From UBA4416 sp964541155 (GTDB lineage Bacteria; Bacteroidota; Bacteroidia; B-17B0; Aurantibacillaceae), in contig CAZIPC010000004.1 of assembly GCA_964541155.1 (NCBI GenBank), positions 62,001 through 126,000 of the forward strand: a stretch of 64,000 nucleotides of DNA, written 5' to 3'. Position numbers and translations under genes: made by a program. Positions 51,498-59,137 of this stretch are shown piece after piece; the first letter of the stretch is position 1, and every line of letters begins with the position of its first letter. A model generated the notes under the pieces. The model did no database searches, was not told the DNA's origin, and worked only from the letters and a program-made list of their open reading frames with translations.

Positions 51498-52183
51498 TTA
51501 AATAATGTATTTATTTCTGTTAATAAATTAGGATTTCTTTCAAGAGCATTGCCAATTACAATATAATCAGGATTAGCCATTAAACATTTTTTTATTTTTT
51601 CAATTGAATTTAGTCCACCACCTATTATTAAAGGGATTGAAATATTTTGTTTAACTTCTTGTATAATATGATTGGATAATGTTTTTTTAGCACCACTACC
51701 AGACTCGAGATAAATAATCTGTTTTCCTATTAATTCTCCAGCTATAGCAGTAGATATAATATCTTTTTTTTGTTTTAGTGGTAATGTGTTGGATACGATT
51801 TGTGTTGTTGATGTATTACCGCCATCTATTAAAATATATCCCGTGGGAATTACTGTTATATGAGTTGCTTTTATTTTTTTAGCTGCTAACACTTGTTTAC
51901 CTATTAAATAATCAGGATTTCTTCCAGACAATAATGATAAAATTAAAATTCCATCTGCAAATTTCGTAATTTGAGTTTCGTCACCAGGAAAAATAATTAC
52001 ACGTTTGTTGGTTAATCGTTTAATTGATTTTACGGTTGTTGCAAGATTATTATCTTTTAATTTACTACCACCAACAAAAATATATTGCACTTTAGTATTA
52101 TTAATTTGTTTAATTAACTCAGGATTGTATTTATCCGGATCAATTAATATAATAAGTTTAGTATGTTGTGTTTTTTTTAGCAA
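51494..52183 (-). CDS. Geranylgeranylglyceryl/heptaprenylglyceryl phosphate synthase (GGGPS/PcrB)
   Basis: A 229-residue TIM-barrel prenyltransferase of the GGGPS/PcrB family, which links a polyprenyl group to glycerol-1-phosphate by an ether bond, a step typical of archaeal lipids but present in Bacteroidota. Motifs are LIILIDPDKYN, VQYIFVGGSKL, FPGDETQITKFADGILILSLLSGRNPDYLIGKQV, IPTGYILIDGGNTS, YLESGSGAK and IIGGGLNSIEKIKKC. The start is TTG at 52183, and the N-terminus is a few residues shorter than usual. It begins 2 bases from the phosphopantetheinyl transferase stop. Confidence 0.92.
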   Translation of the reverse strand: MLKKTQHTKLIILIDPDKYNPELIKQINNTKVQYIFVGGSKLKDNNLATTVKSIKRLTNKRVIIFPGDETQITKFADGILILSLLSGRNPDYLIGKQVLAAKKIKATHITVIPTGYILIDGGNTSTTQIVSNTLPLKQKKDIISTAIAGELIGKQIIYLESGSGAKKTLSNHIIQEVKQNISIPLIIGGGLNSIEKIKKCLMANPDYIVIGNALERNPNLLTEINTLFK

Positions 52184-52185
52184 TT

Positions 52186-52764
52186 TTAAATAGTTGTTAA
52201 TACAAAAACTAAAATGTAGTCATCAATAAATTGATAATGTAATTCAAATGATTGTTGTTTATCAGGTAATGTAATGCTACCAATAATATTACCTTTAGAA
52301 TTTTTAATAAATGGACTTATAAATAAATGGTTACAAAAGTCTATTTCTTTTAAGCCATATATTTTATATAAAGTTTCTTTTGCTGCCCAATATATTATTA
52401 ATTTTTCTATGTCATCATTAGCATCTGTAAGTTCTGGCAAACTTAAAAATTTATGTTTAATTTTTAGAACTTTATCTCTTTTTAATTCAATATCAATTCC
52501 TGTGGGCTCAAAATCATTGATAATAACAACTAATTTATCATGAGAATGAGAAATTGATATATGCCTAGAGTCATTTTCTAAATAAGGTTTTCCCTTATCA
52601 TTGTATGTTAGTGTAGCTTTGCTGTTTGTTAAGTAATTTATTAAATGTTCTTTCCCTTTGGTTTCAATGTCTCGTTTTAAGGTTAATTGATTTAATAACG
52701 CAAATGCCTTCAAATCTAATAATCCGAAGTATAAACCTTGTTTTATGTTAAAAACCTGTATCAA
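52186..52764 (-). CDS. 4'-phosphopantetheinyl transferase (Sfp-like)
   Basis: A 192-residue Sfp-type enzyme that activates acyl-carrier or peptidyl-carrier proteins by adding phosphopantetheine. The signature TGIDIELKRDK (Mg ligands) and IIYWAAKETLYKIYGLKEIDF (WxxKE) are present, as is the N-terminal ISISHSHD. The start is TTG at 52764, as no ATG exists before a stop. No polyketide or peptide synthase genes are adjacent; activation of fatty-acid ACP is likely. It opens the minus-strand operon and is divergent from ahcY. Confidence 0.88.
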   Translation of the reverse strand: MIQVFNIKQGLYFGLLDLKAFALLNQLTLKRDIETKGKEHLINYLTNSKATLTYNDKGKPYLENDSRHISISHSHDKLVVIINDFEPTGIDIELKRDKVLKIKHKFLSLPELTDANDDIEKLIIYWAAKETLYKIYGLKEIDFCNHLFISPFIKNSKGNIIGSITLPDKQQSFELHYQFIDDYILVFVLTTI

Positions 52765-52790
52765 TTGTAATTAAATAAACATTTTAATAG

Positions 52791-52822
52791 TTTGAGTGTT
52801 ACAAACTTATATCTTATCTTTG
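52791..52822 (+). promoter_or_regulatory. Consensus Bacteroidota sigma-A promoter for ahcY
   Basis: TTTG (52791-52794), a 20-base spacer and TATCTTTG (52815-52822) match both elements of the Bacteroidota promoter exactly. The leader to the ahcY ATG at 52864 would be about 35 bases. This is the cleanest promoter seen in the window. Confidence 0.65.
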
Positions 52823-52863
52823 CATAATTACAAAAAATAAACAAAATAAATTAACAATTAAAT

Positions 52864-54183
52864 ATGTCATCAGTAGCAACAGGAAAGTACTTAGCGTACA
52901 AAGTAAAAGACATCTCATTAGCAGAATGGGGTCGTAAAGAAATTAAATTAGCAGAAGAAGAAATGCCAGGATTAATGGCTCTTCGTGCTGAGTATGGAAA
53001 ATCTAAGCCTTTAGCTGGTGCACGTATTGCAGGTTGTTTACATATGACGATTCAAACTGCTGTTTTAATTGAAACTTTAGTTGAATTAGGAGCAGAGGTA
53101 ACTTGGAGTTCATGTAACATTTTCTCTACTCAAGATCATGCAGCGGCAGCAATTGCAGCAGCAGGTATTCAGGTTTATGCATGGAAAGGGATGACGGCTG
53201 AAGAGTTTGATTGGTGTATTGAGCAAACTTTATGGTTTGGCGAAGATCGTAAACCATTAAATATGATTTTAGATGATGGTGGAGATTTAACAAATTTAGT
53301 GTTTGATGTTTATCCTGAATTAGCAGCTGGAATTAAAGGATTATCAGAAGAAACAACTACAGGTGTTCACCGTTTATATGAGCGCATGAAAAATGGAACG
53401 TTATTATTGCCTGCAATTAACGTAAATGACTCGGTAACTAAATCTAAATTTGATAATAAATATGGTTGTCGCGAATCTTTAGTTGATGCTATTCGTAGAG
53501 CAACTGATGTAATGATGGCTGGTAAAATTGCAGTTGTTGCTGGATATGGCGATGTTGGTAAAGGTTCAGCACAATCATTATCGTCACAAGGAGTTCGTGT
53601 AATAGTTACTGAAATTGATCCTATCTGTGCTTTACAAGCTGCAATGGATGGGTATCAGGTAATGAAAATGGATAACGCTGCTAAAATTGCAGATATATTA
53701 GTAACCACTACTGGTAATAAAGATATTATTGTTGGTCGCCATTTTGAGATGATGAAGCATGGTGCAATTGTATGTAACATTGGCCATTTTGATACTGAAA
53801 TTGATATGGCTTGGTTAAACAAAACATATGGTAATACAAAAGATACAATTAAACCACAAGTAGATCAATATACTATTAATGGTAAAAATATTATTGTATT
53901 AGCTGAAGGTCGTTTAGTAAATTTAGGTTGTGCAACAGGGCATCCAAGTTTTGTGATGAGTAATTCATTTACTAACCAAACATTAGCTCAAATTGAACTT
54001 TGGACTAATACTGCTGCTTATGAGAAAAAAGTATATGTATTACCAAAAATATTAGATGAAAAAGTAGCTCGTTTACATTTAGCAAAAATTGGTGTAGAAT
54101 TGGATACATTAAATCAAGAACAAGCTGATTATATTGGCGTTAAAGTACAAGGTCCTTTCAAAGGAGATGCTTATAGGTATTAA
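52864..54183 (+). CDS. ahcY: Adenosylhomocysteinase
   Basis: AhcY hydrolyses S-adenosylhomocysteine to adenosine and homocysteine, removing product inhibition of methyltransferases. The 439-residue protein begins YKVKDISLAEWGRKEIKLAEEEMPGL, a typical opening, followed by CLHMTIQTAVLIETLVELGAEVTWSSCNIFSTQDHAAAAIAA, VNDSVTKSKFDNKYGCRESL, the NAD-binding GYGDVGKGSAQSL, NIGHFDTEIDM and a C-terminus ending in YRY. All active-site motifs look intact. A consensus promoter lies upstream and a strong terminator downstream, so it is a monocistronic unit. Confidence 0.98.
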   Translation: MSSVATGKYLAYKVKDISLAEWGRKEIKLAEEEMPGLMALRAEYGKSKPLAGARIAGCLHMTIQTAVLIETLVELGAEVTWSSCNIFSTQDHAAAAIAAAGIQVYAWKGMTAEEFDWCIEQTLWFGEDRKPLNMILDDGGDLTNLVFDVYPELAAGIKGLSEETTTGVHRLYERMKNGTLLLPAINVNDSVTKSKFDNKYGCRESLVDAIRRATDVMMAGKIAVVAGYGDVGKGSAQSLSSQGVRVIVTEIDPICALQAAMDGYQVMKMDNAAKIADILVTTTGNKDIIVGRHFEMMKHGAIVCNIGHFDTEIDMAWLNKTYGNTKDTIKPQVDQYTINGKNIIVLAEGRLVNLGCATGHPSFVMSNSFTNQTLAQIELWTNTAAYEKKVYVLPKILDEKVARLHLAKIGVELDTLNQEQADYIGVKVQGPFKGDAYRY

Positions 54184-54200
54184 TTAGTGTTTATTATATT

Positions 54201-54236
54201 AAAAGCCCCATTTATTTATTAAATGGGGCTTTTTTA
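54201..54236. terminator. Bidirectional terminator between ahcY and the DUF1398 gene
   Basis: AAAAGCCCCATTTA (54201-54214) and its complement (54220-54233) pair around a 5-base loop; the right arm continues into a T run. GCCCC/GGGGC is the strongest GC stem seen in any terminator here. The A-rich left side also allows it to end the convergent DUF1398 gene. Confidence 0.9.
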
Positions 54237-54255
54237 TTTGAATAATGAAGTTTTA

Positions 54256-54648
54256 TTAAGCTGTTGGTATTATTTCAACTAATACTGCTTCATGTCTTTT
54301 ATTATAGTATGTACAAGTCATATCCTGCAGATTTACAATCCATTTCTCAATTCCTGTTTCTGCACAGTGTTTGCAAAATGTAAGATAATCGGTTTCTCCT
54401 TTTTGATGAATTTTTAAGAATTCAATAAATTTATTTTTGTTGTGTTGATTATTAATATTTAGCTCCTCATATTTAGGATTAGATTTTGTTTTAAAATCAT
54501 ATTTCCCGTAGTAAACAGTGTGGCTATCAATAACCCACGTTTCAAAAGCTGTTACACCTATTTCTTTTATTTCTGCAATGTATTTTGGGAATTCGGCGCC
54601 AGATTTAATTTTACTATGAGCTAATTCAATTTGATTTATTGTAAACAT
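54256..54648 (-). CDS. DUF1398 family protein
   Basis: A 130-residue cytoplasmic-looking protein of the DUF1398 family (E. coli YbcV is a member). Family features are SGAEFPKYIAEIKEIGVTAFETWVIDSHTVYYG, FLKIHQKGETDYLTFCKHCAETGIEKWIVNLQDMTCTYYN and a C-terminal VLVEIIPTA. The function is not known. It follows a small lipoprotein gene by 21 bases. Confidence 0.85.
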   Translation of the reverse strand: MFTINQIELAHSKIKSGAEFPKYIAEIKEIGVTAFETWVIDSHTVYYGKYDFKTKSNPKYEELNINNQHNKNKFIEFLKIHQKGETDYLTFCKHCAETGIEKWIVNLQDMTCTYYNKRHEAVLVEIIPTA

Positions 54649-54669
54649 TATTAAATTTTTGAAATTAAT

Positions 54670-54894
54670 TTATTTTAAAATACAATTATAGTGTCCTATA
54701 ACAATTGGTTCTGGCGGATAAGAATTATCAAAAATAGTTGTTTCATTATTGCATTTTATTTTCGCTTTTTTCTTAGTATCTCTTATAACAACAGTTTTGT
54801 CAGGAAAGTTATCTTGACTACAAAAACAGGTGTAACTTTTTTTACAACTACTATTTAAAATAATTAAAAGTAATATTGCTAAGTTTTTTTTCAT
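54670..54894 (-). CDS. Small Cys-rich lipoprotein
   Basis: A 74-residue protein with a clear lipoprotein signal ending at NSSCKKS (C17). The mature part has CxC (YTCFCSQD) plus two further cysteines (KIKCNNE and HYNCILK), giving two possible disulfides. Bacteroidota encode many similar short lipoproteins with CKKxYTCxC openings and no assigned role. It may be co-transcribed with DUF1398. Confidence 0.7.
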   Translation of the reverse strand: MKKNLAILLLIILNSSCKKSYTCFCSQDNFPDKTVVIRDTKKKAKIKCNNETTIFDNSYPPEPIVIGHYNCILK

Positions 54895-54948
54895 TATTAT
54901 ACATATAGTTTTAGATATTTAATTACGAAATAGTGAAAAATGGAGTAA

Positions 54949-57615
54949 TTAACCCTTAATATTTCTAATTATATCTTCCAATTGAGCCATGTCTTTACAA
55001 CGTACTTCACGCGCTTTTGATCCTTCAAAAGGCCCTATAATACCTGCTGCCTCTAATTGATCAACAATTCGGCCAGCACGATTATAACCTAATTTTAATT
55101 TACGTTGTAAAAAAGATGCCGATCCTTGTTGAAATTGAACTACTAATTTAGCAGCATCATCAAACATTTTATCTCGCTCACTCAAATCAATTTCATCTTT
55201 ACCATCACTTCCATCTTCACCAACATATTCAGGTAGTAAAAAGGCGCTAGGGTAGGCGCGTTGCGATCCAATAAATTCAGTTATTTTTTCTGCTTCTGGC
55301 GTATCTACAAAAGCACATTGTATCCGTATTAAATCATTACCAGTGCTTAATAGCATATCTCCACGACCTATTAATTGTTCAGCTCCACCGGCATCTAAAA
55401 TAGTACGGCTATCTATTTTACTGGTTACTCTAAAAGCAATACGAGCGGGGAAATTGGCTTTAATAGTTCCTGTTATAATATTTACAGATGGACGTTGTGT
55501 GGCAATAATTAAGTGAATGCCAATAGCTCTTGCTAATTGCGCTAAACGAGCAATAGGTGTTTCAACTTCTTTACCAGCAGTCATAATTAAATCAGCAAAC
55601 TCATCTACAACTAATACTATGTATGGTAAATATTTATGGCCTTCGTTAGGGTTTAATTTTCTATTGATGAATTTAGCGTTATATTCTTTAATGTTTCTTA
55701 CTTGAGCATCTTGTAGTAAAGCATAACGATTATCCATTTCAATGCATAACGAGTTTAAGGTGTGTATTACCTTTGTATTATCAGTAATAATAGCATCTTC
55801 AGAGTTTGGTAGTTTTGCTAAAAAATGCCTTTCTATTTTATTGAAAAGAGTAAGTTCTACCTTTTTAGGGTCTACTAATACAAATTTAATTTGAGCAGGA
55901 TGTTTTTTATATAGTAATGAAACTAATATAGCATTAAGTCCAACAGATTTACCTTGTCCAGTAGCACCTGCCATTAGTAAGTGTGGCATTTTTGCTAAAT
56001 CAGCAATAAAAATTTCGTTATTAATTGTTTTACCAAGGGCAATAGGTAAATCGTGAGTTGTATTTTGAAATTTATCAGATGCTATAATGTTTCGCATTGG
56101 AACCATTTCAGGAGTTTGATTAGGGACTTCAATACCAATTGTTCCTCGTCCTGGTATTGGAGCAATAATTCGAATTCCTAAAGCAGCTAGGCTCAAAGCA
56201 ATATCATCTTCTAGATTTTTTATTTTAGAAATACGTACACCAGCGGCAGGAACAATTTCGTAAAGTGTTACTGTTGGCCCAACAGTTGCTGATATTTTAT
56301 CAATTTCAATACCGTAATTTTTTAGTGTATTAACAATTCGATCTTTATTTGCGGTTAATTCTTCATTACTAACTTTAGCATTTCCAGTTCCGTAATCTAT
56401 TAAAAGTTCATGGCTAGGAAATTGATAATTACCTAAATCTAAAGTAGGATCATATTGCCCAAATTCTTCAACCAATTGGGCTGCTTTAACTTCATCATCT
56501 AGTGATATTGAATTAGTTTTAGGTTCTTCTTTAACAAATTCAGGTTCTTTTACAATTTCATCAGCACCTGGATTATTAATTTCAAAATCTAAATCTTTTT
56601 TTAATTCCTCAGGTTTAGAATTGGAATTAATTTCTAAGGCAATGGGTTCAGTTTGTATTTCTTCGATAATAGTTTCATCTTCGATAATTGTAGTAGGTGT
56701 TGAAGAAATAAGTTCAAAATTTAATAATGCTTCTTCTTCTTCTTTGCTTAAAGTTGGTTCTTTATCAAATATGGTAGAAGCGTGTGGATTTATTTTTTCT
56801 ATTTCTTCATTTAATTCTTCTTCGATAATTGATTCTTTTTCTAAACTAGGTATAACATCTTTTTGAATATTAAAATTTAAGTTAATACTTAATACTAAAA
56901 AGCCAAGAAGTGTAAAGGCTAAAATTGCTAAAGTGCCAATACTGCCAACATAGTTAGATATTTGTAGATTTAAAATGTAGCCATACCCACCTCCTAAATA
57001 AAATAATTTATCATGAAATATAAATGCAAGTGTTAAGCTGCTCCAAACCATAAAAAATAACCATTTTGCTGTAAATGCGGACGGTTTAGTAATTTGTTTA
57101 TTGAGTAATTTTTGTAAACCATAAATCATCAACACTGGTACTAAAATAAATGAAGCAACTCCAAACCATTTATACATAAATAAATGAGATACTAAAGCTC
57201 CAAATTTTCCTAACCAATTATAAATTTTAGTATCAATAGAAAATAATTCTGATAAAGGACCCAGCACTTTGTCTTGATCTTTTTCCCAAGTAAAAATGTA
57301 TGATAGAAGAGCAATGAATAAGTAAATACTCGTGAAAAATAATAGTAATCCTATTAGTTTTTGAGTCTTTTCGTCTTGGTATAAAGTAACAGTATTATTC
57401 CAACGTTTTAGTAACGATGTTTTAGTTTCGTTATTTGTAGGTTTAGAATTGGCTTCTTTTTTTGAAGCAGAAGTTTTTTCAGAATCTGTTTTGCTAGATT
57501 TTGATTTATTTTTTGAAGTATTTAAAACTGTTTCTTCTATATCATTTTTTTCGATATTGATATCCGCAGATTCTTCAATTGCTTTTTCCCTGAATTTGTT
57601 TTTTGTTGTTGCCAT
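54949..57615 (-). CDS. ftsK: DNA translocase FtsK
   Basis: FtsK pumps chromosomal DNA at the division septum and activates XerCD recombination at dif. The 888-residue protein has a low-complexity Lys/Ser/Glu N-terminus (1-70), four membrane helices (about 85-245), an acidic linker (about 255-390) and a motor domain with Walker A GATGQGKS (550-557), Walker B IVLVVDEFADLIM and HLIIATQRPSVNIITGTIKANFPARIAFRV. The C-terminal gamma winged helix ends QRKLKLGYNRAGRIVDQLEAAGIIGPFEGSKAREV. All parts are complete. A 153-base gap upstream to mtaB may hold its promoter; it contains a small AAGGC-GAA-GCCTT hairpin at 57636-57648. Confidence 0.97.
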   Translation of the reverse strand: MATTKNKFREKAIEESADINIEKNDIEETVLNTSKNKSKSSKTDSEKTSASKKEANSKPTNNETKTSLLKRWNNTVTLYQDEKTQKLIGLLLFFTSIYLFIALLSYIFTWEKDQDKVLGPLSELFSIDTKIYNWLGKFGALVSHLFMYKWFGVASFILVPVLMIYGLQKLLNKQITKPSAFTAKWLFFMVWSSLTLAFIFHDKLFYLGGGYGYILNLQISNYVGSIGTLAILAFTLLGFLVLSINLNFNIQKDVIPSLEKESIIEEELNEEIEKINPHASTIFDKEPTLSKEEEEALLNFELISSTPTTIIEDETIIEEIQTEPIALEINSNSKPEELKKDLDFEINNPGADEIVKEPEFVKEEPKTNSISLDDEVKAAQLVEEFGQYDPTLDLGNYQFPSHELLIDYGTGNAKVSNEELTANKDRIVNTLKNYGIEIDKISATVGPTVTLYEIVPAAGVRISKIKNLEDDIALSLAALGIRIIAPIPGRGTIGIEVPNQTPEMVPMRNIIASDKFQNTTHDLPIALGKTINNEIFIADLAKMPHLLMAGATGQGKSVGLNAILVSLLYKKHPAQIKFVLVDPKKVELTLFNKIERHFLAKLPNSEDAIITDNTKVIHTLNSLCIEMDNRYALLQDAQVRNIKEYNAKFINRKLNPNEGHKYLPYIVLVVDEFADLIMTAGKEVETPIARLAQLARAIGIHLIIATQRPSVNIITGTIKANFPARIAFRVTSKIDSRTILDAGGAEQLIGRGDMLLSTGNDLIRIQCAFVDTPEAEKITEFIGSQRAYPSAFLLPEYVGEDGSDGKDEIDLSERDKMFDDAAKLVVQFQQGSASFLQRKLKLGYNRAGRIVDQLEAAGIIGPFEGSKAREVRCKDMAQLEDIIRNIKG

Positions 57616-57768
57616 GCCTTATAGGTATTAAAAATAAGGCGAAGCCTTTAAAATTGAAGAGAATACTAAAAATGTTTTAAACGGTTAAAAGTTAAGAAAG
57701 TTAATAAGTTAATTGAATTTAAACGGCTTAAATTAGACCGATTTCTTTTCAATAAAAAAGCCTTAATA

Positions 57769-59100
57769 TTATGCTAATTCAGCAGATACAAAGCCATCTT
57801 CGGTGATGGTTTGTGTTTGGATAGGTAAAGATTGATTAACAAGCGCTTCGTTAAAAGGGTGACTTATTTTTACATAATTTTTTGTAAATCCAAACATCAT
57901 CCCATTTTTATCTTCGTGTTCAAATAATACAGTATGGTTTTTGTTTAAATTTTGCTCATAAAACTGACGTAGTTTTTTAGCAGATAATATACGTAACATT
58001 TTATTACGGCGTTTACGTTCTTGTATATCAACTACTCCAGTCATTTCAATAGCTTCTGTATTATCCCTTTCGCTGTATGTAAAAACATGTAAGTAAGAAA
58101 TATCTAATGAATTTATAAAATTATAGGTATCATTAAATTGTTCATTTGTTTCTCCAGGAAATCCAACAATTACATCAACTCCAATGCAACAATGAGGCAT
58201 TAATTCTTTTATTTTATTTACTCTGTCTAAATATAATTCTCTTTTATAGCGTCGCTTCATTTTTGCTAAAATTTCATTATTGCCACTTTGTAATGGAATA
58301 TGAAAATGAGGCATGAAGTGTTTTGACGTTGCGACAAATTCAATTACTTCGTTTGTAATTAAGTTTGGTTCAATTGATGAAATACGAATTCTGTCAATAC
58401 CTTCAACGTTATCTAACTCTTTAATTAAATCTAAAAAAGTGTATTCTTTACGTTTTTTAATATCTTTATCTATATCAATTCCATACCCAAAATCTCCTAA
58501 ATTTACACCGGTTAAAACAATTTCTTTAACACCACTAGCTGCTATTTTTTTTGCGTTAGCAACGGCGTTTTCAATAGTATCGCTTCTGCTTTTACCACGA
58601 GCTAATGGGATGGTACAAAATGTACAGCTGTAATCACAACCATCTTGTACTTTTAAAAATGAGCGAGTTCTGTCTCCAACAGAAAAAGAATCTATAAAAG
58701 TATGTACATCCGAAATTTCACAATTATGAATTTCGGTATGTATATTTTTGCCCGAAAAATTAATATAATTAAGTAATTTAAATTTTTCTGAAGCACCTAA
58801 AACAACATCAACGCCTTCTATATTAGAAATTTCGTTAGGTTTAAGTTGAGCATAGCAGCCAACTACAGCTATAAAGGTTTCAGGGTTTTTTGCTAACGCT
58901 GATTTTACAATTTGCTTACATTCTTTATCTGCATTTTCTGTAACAGAACAAGTATTGATAACACATACATCAGCACCTTCATCAAATGGAATTTTTTGAA
59001 AGCCCTTTTCTTGCATTAATCTAGCGATGGTTGAAGTTTCTGAAAAATTCAGTTTACAGCCAAGTGTATGAAATGAAACAGTTTTTCCCTGAAAAGACAT
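57769..59100 (-). CDS. mtaB: tRNA (t6A37) methylthiotransferase MtaB
   Basis: MtaB adds a methylthio group to t6A37 of tRNA, using two 4Fe-4S clusters. The 443-residue protein has the N-terminal UPF0004 domain with three cysteines (TLGCKLNFSE, VINTCSVTENADKE, VVGCYAQLKP), the radical-SAM motif CDYSCTFCTIPLARGKSRS, and a C-terminal TRAM domain. The KVQDGCDYSCTFC and DVIVGFPGE stretches match the MtaB subgroup of methylthiotransferases. The start at 59100 gives a full N-terminus. It is on the minus strand with no tight partners. Confidence 0.94.
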   Translation of the reverse strand: MSFQGKTVSFHTLGCKLNFSETSTIARLMQEKGFQKIPFDEGADVCVINTCSVTENADKECKQIVKSALAKNPETFIAVVGCYAQLKPNEISNIEGVDVVLGASEKFKLLNYINFSGKNIHTEIHNCEISDVHTFIDSFSVGDRTRSFLKVQDGCDYSCTFCTIPLARGKSRSDTIENAVANAKKIAASGVKEIVLTGVNLGDFGYGIDIDKDIKKRKEYTFLDLIKELDNVEGIDRIRISSIEPNLITNEVIEFVATSKHFMPHFHIPLQSGNNEILAKMKRRYKRELYLDRVNKIKELMPHCCIGVDVIVGFPGETNEQFNDTYNFINSLDISYLHVFTYSERDNTEAIEMTGVVDIQERKRRNKMLRILSAKKLRQFYEQNLNKNHTVLFEHEDKNGMMFGFTKNYVKISHPFNEALVNQSLPIQTQTITEDGFVSAELA

Positions 59101-59137
59101 AGTACAAAGATAGATGATTTTAAAACAAAATGAGCTT

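Noticed and set aside
57616..57768. RNA gene or riboswitch upstream of ftsK
   Set aside because: Only a small hairpin (AAGGC-GAA-GCCTT, 57636-57648) is visible; no known RNA motif was recognised.
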